From Caldilineae bacterium (lineage in GTDB: Bacteria; Chloroflexota; Anaerolineae; Epilineales; Epilineaceae), in assembly GCA_020634625.1 (NCBI GenBank), contig JACKBJ010000004.1:134515-198514 (forward strand): a DNA stretch of 64,000 bases, given 5' to 3'. The notes under the pieces are model-generated. The model searched no databases and was not told the DNA's origin. It was given only the letters and a program-made list of their open reading frames with translations. Shown one piece after another: positions 8,345-15,668 of this stretch (the stretch's first letter is position 1; each line of letters starts with the position of its first letter). The position numbers were made by a program, and so were the translations under genes.

Positions 8345-8917
8345 ATGGACTGGCTGATCGTCGGCCTGGGCAACCCTGGCCCGCGCTATGCCGACACGCG
8401 CCACAACATCGGCAAGCACGTCGTGGCGCAGCTGGCCGAGCGCTCGGGCATCGCCCTGGACCAGGCCAAGTTCGACGCCCGATTCGGGAGCGGTCGGATC
8501 GCTGGACAGCGGGTCTGCCTGGCGACGACGCTCAAGTACATGAACGAGTCGGGGCTGGCCATCGCGCCGCTGGCGGGCTTCTACAAGGTGTCGCCGGCCC
8601 GCGTGCTGGCGGTCTACGACGAGATGGACCTGCCGCTGGGTCAACTTCGGCTGCGGGCAGGTGGTGGCGCCGGCGGGCACAACGGCGTCCGCAGCCTGAT
8701 CCGCCAGCTGGGCACCGAGGACTTCCCGCGCCTGCGGATCGGCGTGGGTCGACCGCCGCCGGGCTGGGCTGGCGCCGACTTCGTGCTGTCCCGCTTCGAA
8801 GCGGCCGAGCAGGCGGTGGTCGAGGCGCTCGTCGTCGCGGCCTTGGAGGTGCTGCAGGATCTCCTCCGCGAAGGGCTCGAGCCGGCGATGAACCAGCACA
8901 ACCGACGTGCTGGCTAG
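8345..8917 (+). CDS. pth: Peptidyl-tRNA hydrolase
   Basis: Releases tRNA from peptidyl-tRNA lost by the ribosome. With ATG 8345 the active-site residues fall almost on the E. coli numbering: Asn10 and His20 (GLGNPG, TRHNIG), Asn67 (YMNESG), Asp92 (YDEMDLPLG) and Asn113 (GGHNGVRSL). GGAG six bases upstream also supports this start; an in-frame GTG at 8288 has no ribosome site. The protein is 190 residues, a normal length. Confidence 0.95.
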   Translation: MDWLIVGLGNPGPRYADTRHNIGKHVVAQLAERSGIALDQAKFDARFGSGRIAGQRVCLATTLKYMNESGLAIAPLAGFYKVSPARVLAVYDEMDLPLGQLRLRAGGGAGGHNGVRSLIRQLGTEDFPRLRIGVGRPPPGWAGADFVLSRFEAAEQAVVEALVVAALEVLQDLLREGLEPAMNQHNRRAG

Positions 8918-8926
8918 CCCGGATCG

Positions 8927-10087
8927 ATGACGTCCCCGGCGGGCCAGGGCCCTTGGCGCATCCTGCACGTCTACAAGGACTATCCGCCGGTCATGGGCGG
9001 CATCGAAGGCCACCTGCACATGCTGGCCGCCGCCCAGGCGGCTCGGGGTCACGACGTCACCGTCCTGGTCACGGCGCCGACGGGACCGACCCGAACCACG
9101 ATCGAGGATGGCGTGCGCGTGATTCGAGCCCGTCGCCTGGCGACCCTGGCCTCGACTCCGATCAGCCCGGCGCTCTGGCGGGCGCTACGCCGCCAGCCGG
9201 CCGAGGTCGTGCACCTGCACAGCCCCTATCCGATCGGCGAGCTGGCCTGGCTGGCCGGCGGACGCCGGCCGATGGTGCTGACCTACCACAGCGACGTGGT
9301 GCGCCAGCGTCTGCTCGGTCGCATCTGGAGCCCCTGGCTGCGCCGGGTGCTCCGCCGGGCCGACCGGATCCTAGCCACCAGTCCACGTTATGTCGATTCA
9401 TCGGCGTTCCTGAGCCCGCTCCGCTCTCGGGTCCGGGTCGTGCCGCTCGGCATCGACCCGGCCCGCTTCGAGGCACTGGACCGAGAGGCGGCACGGGCGC
9501 GCTACGGCGCCGGCCCGAACCTGGTCTTCGTGGGCCGCTTGCGATACTACAAGGGCCTGTCGACCCTGATCGAAGCCCTGCCGTGGCTGCCGCGGGCGCG
9601 CCTGCTGGTGGCCGGCACCGGACCGATGGGCGATGCCTGGCGCTCGCTCGCCGAGCGGCTCGGCGTCGACGACCGCATCGACTGGCTGGGTGACGTCTCC
9701 GATGCCGATCTGCCGACGGTCTATGCCGCGGGCGACGTGTTCGTCCTGCCGGCCGTCGCGCGCAGCGAGGCCTTCGGCATCGTCCTGCTCGAGGCGATGG
9801 CCGCCGGCCTGCCCTGCGTCTCGACCGAGCTGGGCACCGGCACCTCCTGGGTCAACCAGGAGGGCGTCACCGGCCGGGTCCTGCCGCCGAACGCGCCGGC
9901 CAGGCTGGCCAAGGCGCTCGGCGAGCTCCTGGCCGACGATGCGCTGCGCGAGCGCATGGGCCGATCGGCCCGTGCCCGAGTCGCGTCCGAGTTCACCGCC
10001 GAACGGCTGGTCGAGCGCGTGCTGCAGGTCTATGCTGAGGTTCTGGACGCGCAGCCAGGCGCGCTGCGGCCAAGGGGGAGCGGATGA
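8927..10087 (+). CDS. Glycosyltransferase family 4
   Basis: A GT-B fold glycosyltransferase of 386 residues. The N-terminal domain carries MGGIEGHLHMLA. The nucleotide-sugar site shows VGRLRYYKGLSTLIEAL and the E-x7-E motif in ARSEAFGIVLLEAMAAGLPCVST. There is no signal peptide or membrane helix, so it acts on the cytoplasmic face, probably in exopolysaccharide or cell-wall glycan assembly. Its stop overlaps the next gene (ATGA), and the two following genes make or modify nucleotide sugars, which supports a common pathway. The sugar donor is not known. Confidence 0.9.
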   Translation: MTSPAGQGPWRILHVYKDYPPVMGGIEGHLHMLAAAQAARGHDVTVLVTAPTGPTRTTIEDGVRVIRARRLATLASTPISPALWRALRRQPAEVVHLHSPYPIGELAWLAGGRRPMVLTYHSDVVRQRLLGRIWSPWLRRVLRRADRILATSPRYVDSSAFLSPLRSRVRVVPLGIDPARFEALDREAARARYGAGPNLVFVGRLRYYKGLSTLIEALPWLPRARLLVAGTGPMGDAWRSLAERLGVDDRIDWLGDVSDADLPTVYAAGDVFVLPAVARSEAFGIVLLEAMAAGLPCVSTELGTGTSWVNQEGVTGRVLPPNAPARLAKALGELLADDALRERMGRSARARVASEFTAERLVERVLQVYAEVLDAQPGALRPRGSG

Positions 10088-11085
10088 AGGCGGCGTTCGA
10101 GGGGCGGGGCGAGATGGTGCTGGTCACCGGTGGAGCCGGCTTCATCGGATCGCATCTGGTGGACCGTCTGCTGGCCGAAGGCTACTCGGTGCGGGTGATC
10201 GACGACTTCTCCACCGGCCGCGAGGCCAACCTGGCGCACCTGGGCCAGGCGGCGCGGCTCGAGGTCATGCGCGGCAGCGTGCTGGACGAGGCGCTGGTCG
10301 CCGGGGCCATGCACGGGGTCGGGCTGGTCTTCCATCTGGCGGCGGCGGTGGGGGTGCAGCACGTGGTCGCCGACCCGCTGTGGACCCTCCGCACCAACAC
10401 CCGCGGCACCGAGCTGGTCCTGGAGCAGGCCTTCGCGCGGGGCGCTCGCGTGGTCTTCGCCTCGACCTCGGAGATCTACGGCGTCTCGGAGGCCTTGCCC
10501 TTCCGCGAAGACGGCCAGCGGGTCCTCGGGCCGACCTGGGTGCATCGGTGGGGCTACTCGACCTCCAAGGCCCTCGACGAACACCTCTGCTTCGCCTATG
10601 CCGAGCACGGCCTGGCAATGAGCATCGTCCGCTACTTCAACGTCTACGGGCCAAGGATGGACCCGGCCGGCTACGGCAGCGTCATCGCCCGCTTCGTCAG
10701 CCAGGCCCTGGCCGGCGAGCCGCTCACCGTCCACGGCGACGGGCGTCAGACCCGCTGCTTCACCTACGTCGACGAAGCGGTCGAGGCGACGCTGCGTGCC
10801 GGGCTGCAGCCGGCGGCGCTGGGTCGCGCCTACAATGTCGGCAGCCCCTTCGAGCACGACATCCGAGCCCTGGCCGAAGCGGTGCTCGCGACGACCGGCT
10901 CGCGCTCGCCCATCGCGCACATCCCCTATGAGCAGGCCTACGGCAAGGGATTCGAGGACACGCGGCGGCGGGTGCCGGCCGTCGAGCGCATCGCCACCGA
11001 GCTGGGCTGGCGCGCCAGCATCCCCCTGGAGGAGGGACTGACCCGAGTGCTGTCGGCGCGAGAAGCCGCGGGGAGCGGCGCATGA
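10084..11085 (+). CDS. NAD-dependent epimerase/dehydratase, UDP-xylose-synthase-like
   Basis: Extended SDR enzyme of 333 residues. The Rossmann motif TGGAGFIGSHLVDRL, the catalytic Ser/Thr region VVFASTSEIYG and the YxxxK pair in WGYSTSKALDEH are present. NVYGPRMDPAGYGSVIARFVSQAL plus EPLTVHGDGRQTRCFTYVDE resembles UDP-glucuronate decarboxylases and UDP-glucose epimerases; which reaction applies is uncertain. ATGA overlaps link it with the glycosyltransferase before and the second epimerase after. Confidence 0.88.
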   Translation: MKAAFEGRGEMVLVTGGAGFIGSHLVDRLLAEGYSVRVIDDFSTGREANLAHLGQAARLEVMRGSVLDEALVAGAMHGVGLVFHLAAAVGVQHVVADPLWTLRTNTRGTELVLEQAFARGARVVFASTSEIYGVSEALPFREDGQRVLGPTWVHRWGYSTSKALDEHLCFAYAEHGLAMSIVRYFNVYGPRMDPAGYGSVIARFVSQALAGEPLTVHGDGRQTRCFTYVDEAVEATLRAGLQPAALGRAYNVGSPFEHDIRALAEAVLATTGSRSPIAHIPYEQAYGKGFEDTRRRVPAVERIATELGWRASIPLEEGLTRVLSAREAAGSGA

Positions 11086-12011
11086 AGGCCTTGATCACCG
11101 GCGGCGCCGGCTTCCTCGGCAGCGCTCTGGCCAACCGGCTGGCCGAGCTCGGGCACCGGGTCTACGTGCTGGACGACCTGTCCAACGGCGACCGCAGCCG
11201 TCTGAACGAGGCGGTGGTCTTCACCCGCGGCGATGTCTGCGACGTCCCACGCCTCTGGTCGCTCCTGGCCGGCGTCGACCTGGTCTACCATCTGGCCGCG
11301 CGCGTGAGCGTGCCCGAGTCGATCCTCTTTCCGGTCGAGTACAACGCGATCAACACCGGCGGCACGGTCAGCCTGCTCTCGGCCGCGCGCGATGCCGGCA
11401 TCCGGCGGGTGGTCTTCAGCAGCTCGGGCACCGTCTATGGCCAACCCGAGACCCTGCCGATCCAGGAGGGCTCGCGGCCCTGGCCCCGCAACCCCTACGC
11501 CATCAGCAAGCTCGCCGCCGAGCACTATGTGCGCGCCATCGGCGACATCTACCGCTTCGAGACGGTCATCCTGCGCATCTTCAATGCCTACGGTCCCGGT
11601 CAGGCCGCCGGGCCCTCGCATCCGCCCGTGATTCCGAGCTACCTGAACCAGGTCCAGGCCGGCGGCAGCATCATGCTCCATGGTGCGCCGGCCGGCGGTC
11701 AGACCCGTGATTTCGTCTACGTCGACGACGTCGTCGAGGCCATGGTCCGCGCCGGCGCTGCCGGCGGCATCTCCGGCGCCACGCTGAACATCGGAAGCGG
11801 CGTCGAGACCCGCATCGCCGACCTGGTGCGCGCCGTCGAACGTGCCACGGGCCGCAACGCTCGCGTGATCGAAAGCCCCGAGCAGTCGGGCGGGGTCGCC
11901 CGCATGTGCGCCGACATCCGGGCGGCCCGCGAGACCCTGGACTGGCGCCCTGCGGTGTCCCTGGACGAAGGCTTGCGGCGCATGCTGTCCGGCCGATCGA
12001 GCTCGACTTGA
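11082..12011 (+). CDS. NAD-dependent epimerase/dehydratase, GalE-like
   Basis: Second extended SDR enzyme, 309 residues. It has ITGGAGFLGSALANRL, a DVCDV acidic motif, VVFSSSGTVYG and YAISKLAAEHY (YxxxK). The region NAYGPGQ..GPSHPPVIPSY and DFVYVDDVVEAM fits UDP-glucose 4-epimerase-like enzymes. It is coupled to the previous epimerase by ATGA. Its stop codon lies inside the -35 box of the ribosomal protein promoter, marking the end of the sugar operon. Confidence 0.88.
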   Translation: MKALITGGAGFLGSALANRLAELGHRVYVLDDLSNGDRSRLNEAVVFTRGDVCDVPRLWSLLAGVDLVYHLAARVSVPESILFPVEYNAINTGGTVSLLSAARDAGIRRVVFSSSGTVYGQPETLPIQEGSRPWPRNPYAISKLAAEHYVRAIGDIYRFETVILRIFNAYGPGQAAGPSHPPVIPSYLNQVQAGGSIMLHGAPAGGQTRDFVYVDDVVEAMVRAGAAGGISGATLNIGSGVETRIADLVRAVERATGRNARVIESPEQSGGVARMCADIRAARETLDWRPAVSLDEGLRRMLSGRSSST

Positions 12012-12037
12012 CCATGGCTCCTGCCCTGCTCTATCAT
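12008..12037 (+). promoter_or_regulatory. Promoter of rplU-rpmA
   Basis: TTGACC (12008-12013), an 18-bp spacer and TATCAT (12032-12037). The predicted start is near 12044, 29 bases before rplU. The -35 box overlaps the stop codon of the preceding epimerase gene. The leader holds a GAGGAG ribosome site. Confidence 0.75.
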
Positions 12038-12072
12038 TCCATCTTGCAATTTTCTCATGAGGAGCGGGCACC

Positions 12073-12384
12073 ATGTACGCAGTCATACGGAATGGCGGGC
12101 ACCAGTACCGCGTTTCGGAAGGTGAGACGATCGAGGTCGAACGGCTGGACGTCGAGGCGGGTGCCAGCTACACCTTCGATGAAGTGCTGATGGTCGGCGA
12201 GGGCGACGCGGCCAAGTTCGGCACGCCCCTGGTCGAGGGCGCTTCGGTCAAGGCGACCATCATCGGTGACGAGAAGGGCGAGAAGCTGACCATCTTCAAG
12301 TACAAGCCGAAGAACCGCTATCGCATCAAGACGGGCCACCGCCAGACCCATACGCGGCTGCGCATCGACTCGATCAAGGGCTAG
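12073..12384 (+). CDS. rplU: 50S ribosomal protein L21
   Basis: Ribosomal protein of 103 residues beginning MYAVIRNGGHQYRVSEGETIEVERL and ending in the basic RNA-binding stretch KYKPKNRYRIKTGHRQTHTRLRI, which is typical of L21. GAGGAG lies about nine bases before ATG. It is followed after 24 bases by rpmA, the usual L21-L27 pair. Confidence 0.98.
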   Translation: MYAVIRNGGHQYRVSEGETIEVERLDVEAGASYTFDEVLMVGEGDAAKFGTPLVEGASVKATIIGDEKGEKLTIFKYKPKNRYRIKTGHRQTHTRLRIDSIKG

Positions 12385-12408
12385 CGCCCGTTTCAGGAGC
12401 AACCCAGC

Positions 12409-12678
12409 ATGGCACACAAGAAGGGCGGCGGTAGCAGCAAGAACCTCCGCAACTCGAATGCGCAGTACCGTGGCGTCAAGAAGTTCGACGGCGAGTCGGT
12501 GGTCTCGGGCAACATCATCATCCGCCAGTGCGGCACCCGGATCCACCCCGGCCACAACGTCGGCCTCGGCCGCGACTTCACCATCTTCGCCACCATGAAC
12601 GGCTACGTGAAGTACGAGCCGCGCCCGGGCGGCAAGAAGCAGGTCAGCGTCTACGAGACGCACCCCAACCGCCAGTAG
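12409..12678 (+). CDS. rpmA: 50S ribosomal protein L27
   Basis: Ribosomal protein of 89 residues. The N-terminus MAHKKGGGSSKNLRNSNAQY is the classic L27 arm that reaches the peptidyl transferase centre, without the extra cleaved peptide seen in Firmicutes. GNIIIRQCGTRIHPG.NVGLGRDFTIFA completes the family pattern. AGGAG precedes the start. Confidence 0.98.
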   Translation: MAHKKGGGSSKNLRNSNAQYRGVKKFDGESVVSGNIIIRQCGTRIHPGHNVGLGRDFTIFATMNGYVKYEPRPGGKKQVSVYETHPNRQ

Positions 12679-12757
12679 GGTCGGCCCCGCGCTCCCCTCC
12701 CGACACTAGACGCGCCGCGGACGGCCTTCGCCGCCACCGGGCACGCACGAGGAAGCC

Positions 12758-13165
12758 ATGAAGTCTGGAATCCACCCCCAGCTCAACCCCGTCGTCTTCG
12801 TCGACGGCGATCACGAGTTCGTCACGCTGTCGACGCTGCGCTCGACCACCACGCGCGACATCGACGGCGTCGAGCACTTCGTGATCCCGGTCGAGATCAG
12901 CTCGGCCTCGCATCCCTTCTTCACCGGTGAACAGCGCATCATCGACACCGCCGGCCAGGTCGAGCGCTTCATGCGCCGTCTCGAGGCGGGCGTCAGCCAG
13001 CGTGAGGACGATCTGCGCCGCGAAGCCGAGCGGAAGCAGGCCGCCAAGGACGCCAAGGCCAAGCGCCGCGGCCTGACCCCGTTGCAGCCCAAGGCGGCGG
13101 CCAAGCCGGCCGCCAAGAAGGCCACGCCGAAGCCGGCCGCCGACGCGGGCGACGCGGCCGAGTAA
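12758..13165 (+). CDS. rpmE2: 50S ribosomal protein L31, type B, with a Lys/Ala-rich tail
   Basis: The first 80 residues match zinc-free type B L31: MKSGIHPQLNPVVFVDGDHEFVTLSTLRST, then SSASHPFFTGEQRIIDTAGQVERFMRR. The zinc cysteines of type A are absent. The protein runs to 135 residues because of a charged tail from about residue 82, including KPAAKKATPKPAA, that resembles histone-H1-like repeats and may bind rRNA. Usual type B proteins are about 80-90 residues. The start follows GAGGAAGCC. Confidence 0.93.
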   Translation: MKSGIHPQLNPVVFVDGDHEFVTLSTLRSTTTRDIDGVEHFVIPVEISSASHPFFTGEQRIIDTAGQVERFMRRLEAGVSQREDDLRREAERKQAAKDAKAKRRGLTPLQPKAAAKPAAKKATPKPAADAGDAAE

Positions 13166-13346
13166 GCGCCAACGGGTCGGTCGCCGGGCAGGCCATCGCC
13201 CCCGGATGACCGCGAGCAGACGCTTGGAGGGCAGGGCGGGCGCACAGCCGGCACTGCCCTTCGTGCATCCGAGCCCGGAAGAGGCGGCGGCCCGACGCCA
13301 TCAGGGCCCCCACGATGCGGGCCACGCGAGCCAAGGAGACGAGATC

Positions 13347-14108
13347 GTGGGCGCTGCTCCCCTGGACGATGCCAGCTTCATCGCCGATCATCGCACCCAT
13401 CCCGACTCGGCCTTCAGCCGCGTCCTCGATCGCGGGTTCGTAGAGCTCCTGGACACGCTGGGCGACGACCGGCGCTGCGTCGCCGCCGCCCGCGTCTCCC
13501 TGCGGCGTGACCAGAAGAGCCTGGTCGACGACAGCGAAGCCCAGATGAAGCGTGACCAGGGCCTGCTGCATCGGCTGATGGCCGATCGACACACCTCGCC
13601 TTTCGAACACGCCATCTTCCAGTTTCGGGTCCGCGCGCCGATCTTCGTCGTGCGCCAGTGGTTCCGACACCGGTTCGCCTCCTACAACGAGGAGAGCGGT
13701 CGCTACATCAAGCTCGAAGACGAGTTCTTCCTGCCCGAGCGGCTGCGCGAGCGGGTGGGCAAGGCCATGGACTACACCTACGCCGACATGGCCGAGCCGG
13801 AGAATGGCCAGACGCTCGACGAGATCGAGGCGCTCTACGAACAGGCTCGCGGGCTCTACGAGCGTCTGCTCGAACGAGGCGTCGCCCGCGAGCACGCCCG
13901 CATGGTGCTGCCGGTGGCCCAGTACACCACCTTCTTCTGGACCGTCAACACCCTGAGCCTGATGAACTTCCTCAACCTGCGCAACTCGCCACACGCGCAG
14001 GAGGAGATCCGCGACTACGCGGTCGTCATCGAGGATATGTTCGCCGCACACATGCCCTGGACCCACGCGGCATTTCGAGAGCACTGGGGACCCAGCGCCA
14101 TCCGCTAG
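13347..14108 (+). CDS. thyX: Flavin-dependent thymidylate synthase ThyX
   Basis: Makes dTMP from dUMP using FAD, NADPH and methylene-tetrahydrofolate. The ThyX signature RHRFASYNEESGRY is present, preceded by HTSPFEHAIFQFRVRAPIFVVRQW. ARMVLPVAQYTTFFWTVN and LRNSPHAQEEIRDYA complete the fold. GTG 13347 is chosen because AAGGAG lies eight bases upstream and the protein then has a usual 253 residues; an ATG at 13206 would add 47 low-complexity residues. dCTP deaminase follows directly, so both dUMP supply and methylation are encoded together. Confidence 0.95.
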   Translation: MGAAPLDDASFIADHRTHPDSAFSRVLDRGFVELLDTLGDDRRCVAAARVSLRRDQKSLVDDSEAQMKRDQGLLHRLMADRHTSPFEHAIFQFRVRAPIFVVRQWFRHRFASYNEESGRYIKLEDEFFLPERLRERVGKAMDYTYADMAEPENGQTLDEIEALYEQARGLYERLLERGVAREHARMVLPVAQYTTFFWTVNTLSLMNFLNLRNSPHAQEEIRDYAVVIEDMFAAHMPWTHAAFREHWGPSAIR

Positions 14109-14152
14109 GCGGCCGCCCGCGGCCACCACCCGCACCCGAGGACGAGGCAAGC

Positions 14153-14722
14153 ATGGTACTCAGCGACATCGAGATCCGCGAGCGCTGCCACGCGATGGGC
14201 ATGATCGAGCCCTTCATCGAGCGCCAGGTCGGCGAGGGCGTGGTGTCCTATGGCCTTTCGAGCTATGGCTACGACTTCCGGGTCGCCAACGAGTTCAAGG
14301 TCTTCAGCAACGTCAACTACACCGCGGTGGATCCCAAGGCCTTCGACGAGAACGCCTTCGTCGACATCACCACCGACGACTTCTGCATCGTCCCGCCCAA
14401 CTCCTTCGCCCTGGCGCGCACCGTGGAGTACTTCCGCATCCCGCGCGACATCATCACGGTCTGCCTCGGCAAGAGCACCTACGCCCGCTGCGGCATCATC
14501 CTGAACGTCACGCCGTTCGAGCCCGGCTGGGAGGGGCACGCGACGCTGGAGATCAGCAACACCACGCCGCTGCCGGCACGCATCTACGCCAACGAGGGCA
14601 TCGGTCAGGTGCTGTTCCTGCGCGGCTCGCGCGAATGCGAGACCAGCTACAAGGACCGCAAGGGCAAGTACGACATGCAGCACGGCATCGTCCTACCGCG
14701 CATCCTCGCCCAAGGCGGCTAG
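14153..14722 (+). CDS. dcd: dCTP deaminase
   Basis: Deaminates dCTP to dUTP, feeding ThyX with dUMP. The 189 residues show SYGLSSYGYDFRV, KSTYARCGIILNVTPFEPGWEGHATLEISNTTP in which the glutamate after GHATL is catalytic, and IYANEGIGQVLFL. The tail YKDRKGKYDMQHGIVLP is normal for the homotrimeric family. GAGGACGAGG precedes ATG 14153, 44 bases after thyX. Confidence 0.95.
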   Translation: MVLSDIEIRERCHAMGMIEPFIERQVGEGVVSYGLSSYGYDFRVANEFKVFSNVNYTAVDPKAFDENAFVDITTDDFCIVPPNSFALARTVEYFRIPRDIITVCLGKSTYARCGIILNVTPFEPGWEGHATLEISNTTPLPARIYANEGIGQVLFLRGSRECETSYKDRKGKYDMQHGIVLPRILAQGG

Positions 14723-14727
14723 GCGGC

Positions 14728-15534
14728 ATGGCGCCGGCCGGTGCCCCGGGCAGCCTGCTCGCGATCGACGTCAGCAACACGCACACCGGACTGGCGCTCT
14801 GGTCGGCTGGCGGCCTCGAGCTCGAGCCGGCCGAGCACTGGCAGATCGCGACCGAGACCGGCCGAACGCCCGACGAATACCGCATCCTCTTCGCCCAGCT
14901 GCTGGCGGCCAGCGATCGGCCGCCGGCCAGCGTCGACGCCTGCGTGCTGGCCTGCGTCGTGCCGGAAGTCACCGAGCCGCTGACCGCGGCCTGCCGCCGC
15001 CTCTTCGGTTGCGCCCCGATGACCGTCGGCCCAGGACTCCGCAGCGGCCTGCGCATCCGCACCGAGAGCCCGCGCGAGCTGGGGCCGGATCGCGTCGCCA
15101 ACGCCGTCGCCGCGATCGCCCACTACGGCGCTCCGGTCATGGTGCTCGACTTCAGCACCGCCCTCACGGTCGACGTCGTGGACGCCGCGGGAGACTACGC
15201 CGGGGCGATCATCGCCCCCGGAATCGAGATCGCCGCCGAGGCGCTGGCCGAGCGCACGGCCCGGCTCCGGCGCATCGACTTGATCGCGCCGCCCACGGCC
15301 ATCGCCGGCGACACCGAAGGCGCGCTACGCTCGGGCCTCGTCTTCGGGTACATCGGCCTGGTCGAGGGACTGATCGAGCGGGTACGCGGGGAGATCGGCC
15401 CCTCGCCGGCCGTCGCCACGGGCGATGCCCCCTGGTTGGCCGCGCTGCTGGCCGAGACGCATGCCTTCGACGACTACGCGCCGCTGTTGACCTTGGATGG
15501 CCTGCGCCGGATCCATGCGCTGAACCAGGTCTAG
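14728..15534 (+). CDS. coaX: Type III pantothenate kinase
   Basis: First step of coenzyme A synthesis. The ASKHA fold shows DVSNTHTGLAL at residue 14, the ELGPDRVAN motif near 118-125 and MVLDFSTALTVDVVD around 138-152, followed by AGAIIAPGIEIAAEAL. The family usually has Gly where this protein has Ser in DVSNT and DFSTA, and GADR rather than GPDR. The overall pattern and the 268-residue length still support CoaX. ATG 14728 lies five bases after the dcd stop. Confidence 0.88.
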   Translation: MAPAGAPGSLLAIDVSNTHTGLALWSAGGLELEPAEHWQIATETGRTPDEYRILFAQLLAASDRPPASVDACVLACVVPEVTEPLTAACRRLFGCAPMTVGPGLRSGLRIRTESPRELGPDRVANAVAAIAHYGAPVMVLDFSTALTVDVVDAAGDYAGAIIAPGIEIAAEALAERTARLRRIDLIAPPTAIAGDTEGALRSGLVFGYIGLVEGLIERVRGEIGPSPAVATGDAPWLAALLAETHAFDDYAPLLTLDGLRRIHALNQV

Positions 15535-15602
15535 CCGGAGCGACAGGCCGGCGCGACCGGCCGGCGCTTCCGGCCATCAAACCTGGGGCGCCCGCGCGGC
15601 GT

Positions 15603-15608
15603 TAGACT
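15603..15608 (+). promoter_or_regulatory. Possible -10 element TAGACT for the 15.7 kb surface protein
   Basis: TAGACT occurs in the 134-base gap after coaX, followed by an AT-rich patch. No clear -35 is seen. A GC-rich inverted-repeat region just upstream (about 15535-15575) could end coaX transcription but has no T run. Confidence 0.35.
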
Positions 15609-15668
15609 CTAAAGACGCTCTCACGGCGCCGTCGAATGGTCGCCATGCACCCAAGCGAGGATGCCCCG

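Noticed and set aside
13206..13346. Earlier ThyX start at ATG 13206
   Set aside because: The added 47 residues are low-complexity and there is no ribosome site, whereas GTG 13347 has AAGGAG at good spacing.
15535..15575. Terminator after coaX
   Set aside because: Nested GGCCGG repeats could fold in several ways, but there is no clear single stem and no T run.
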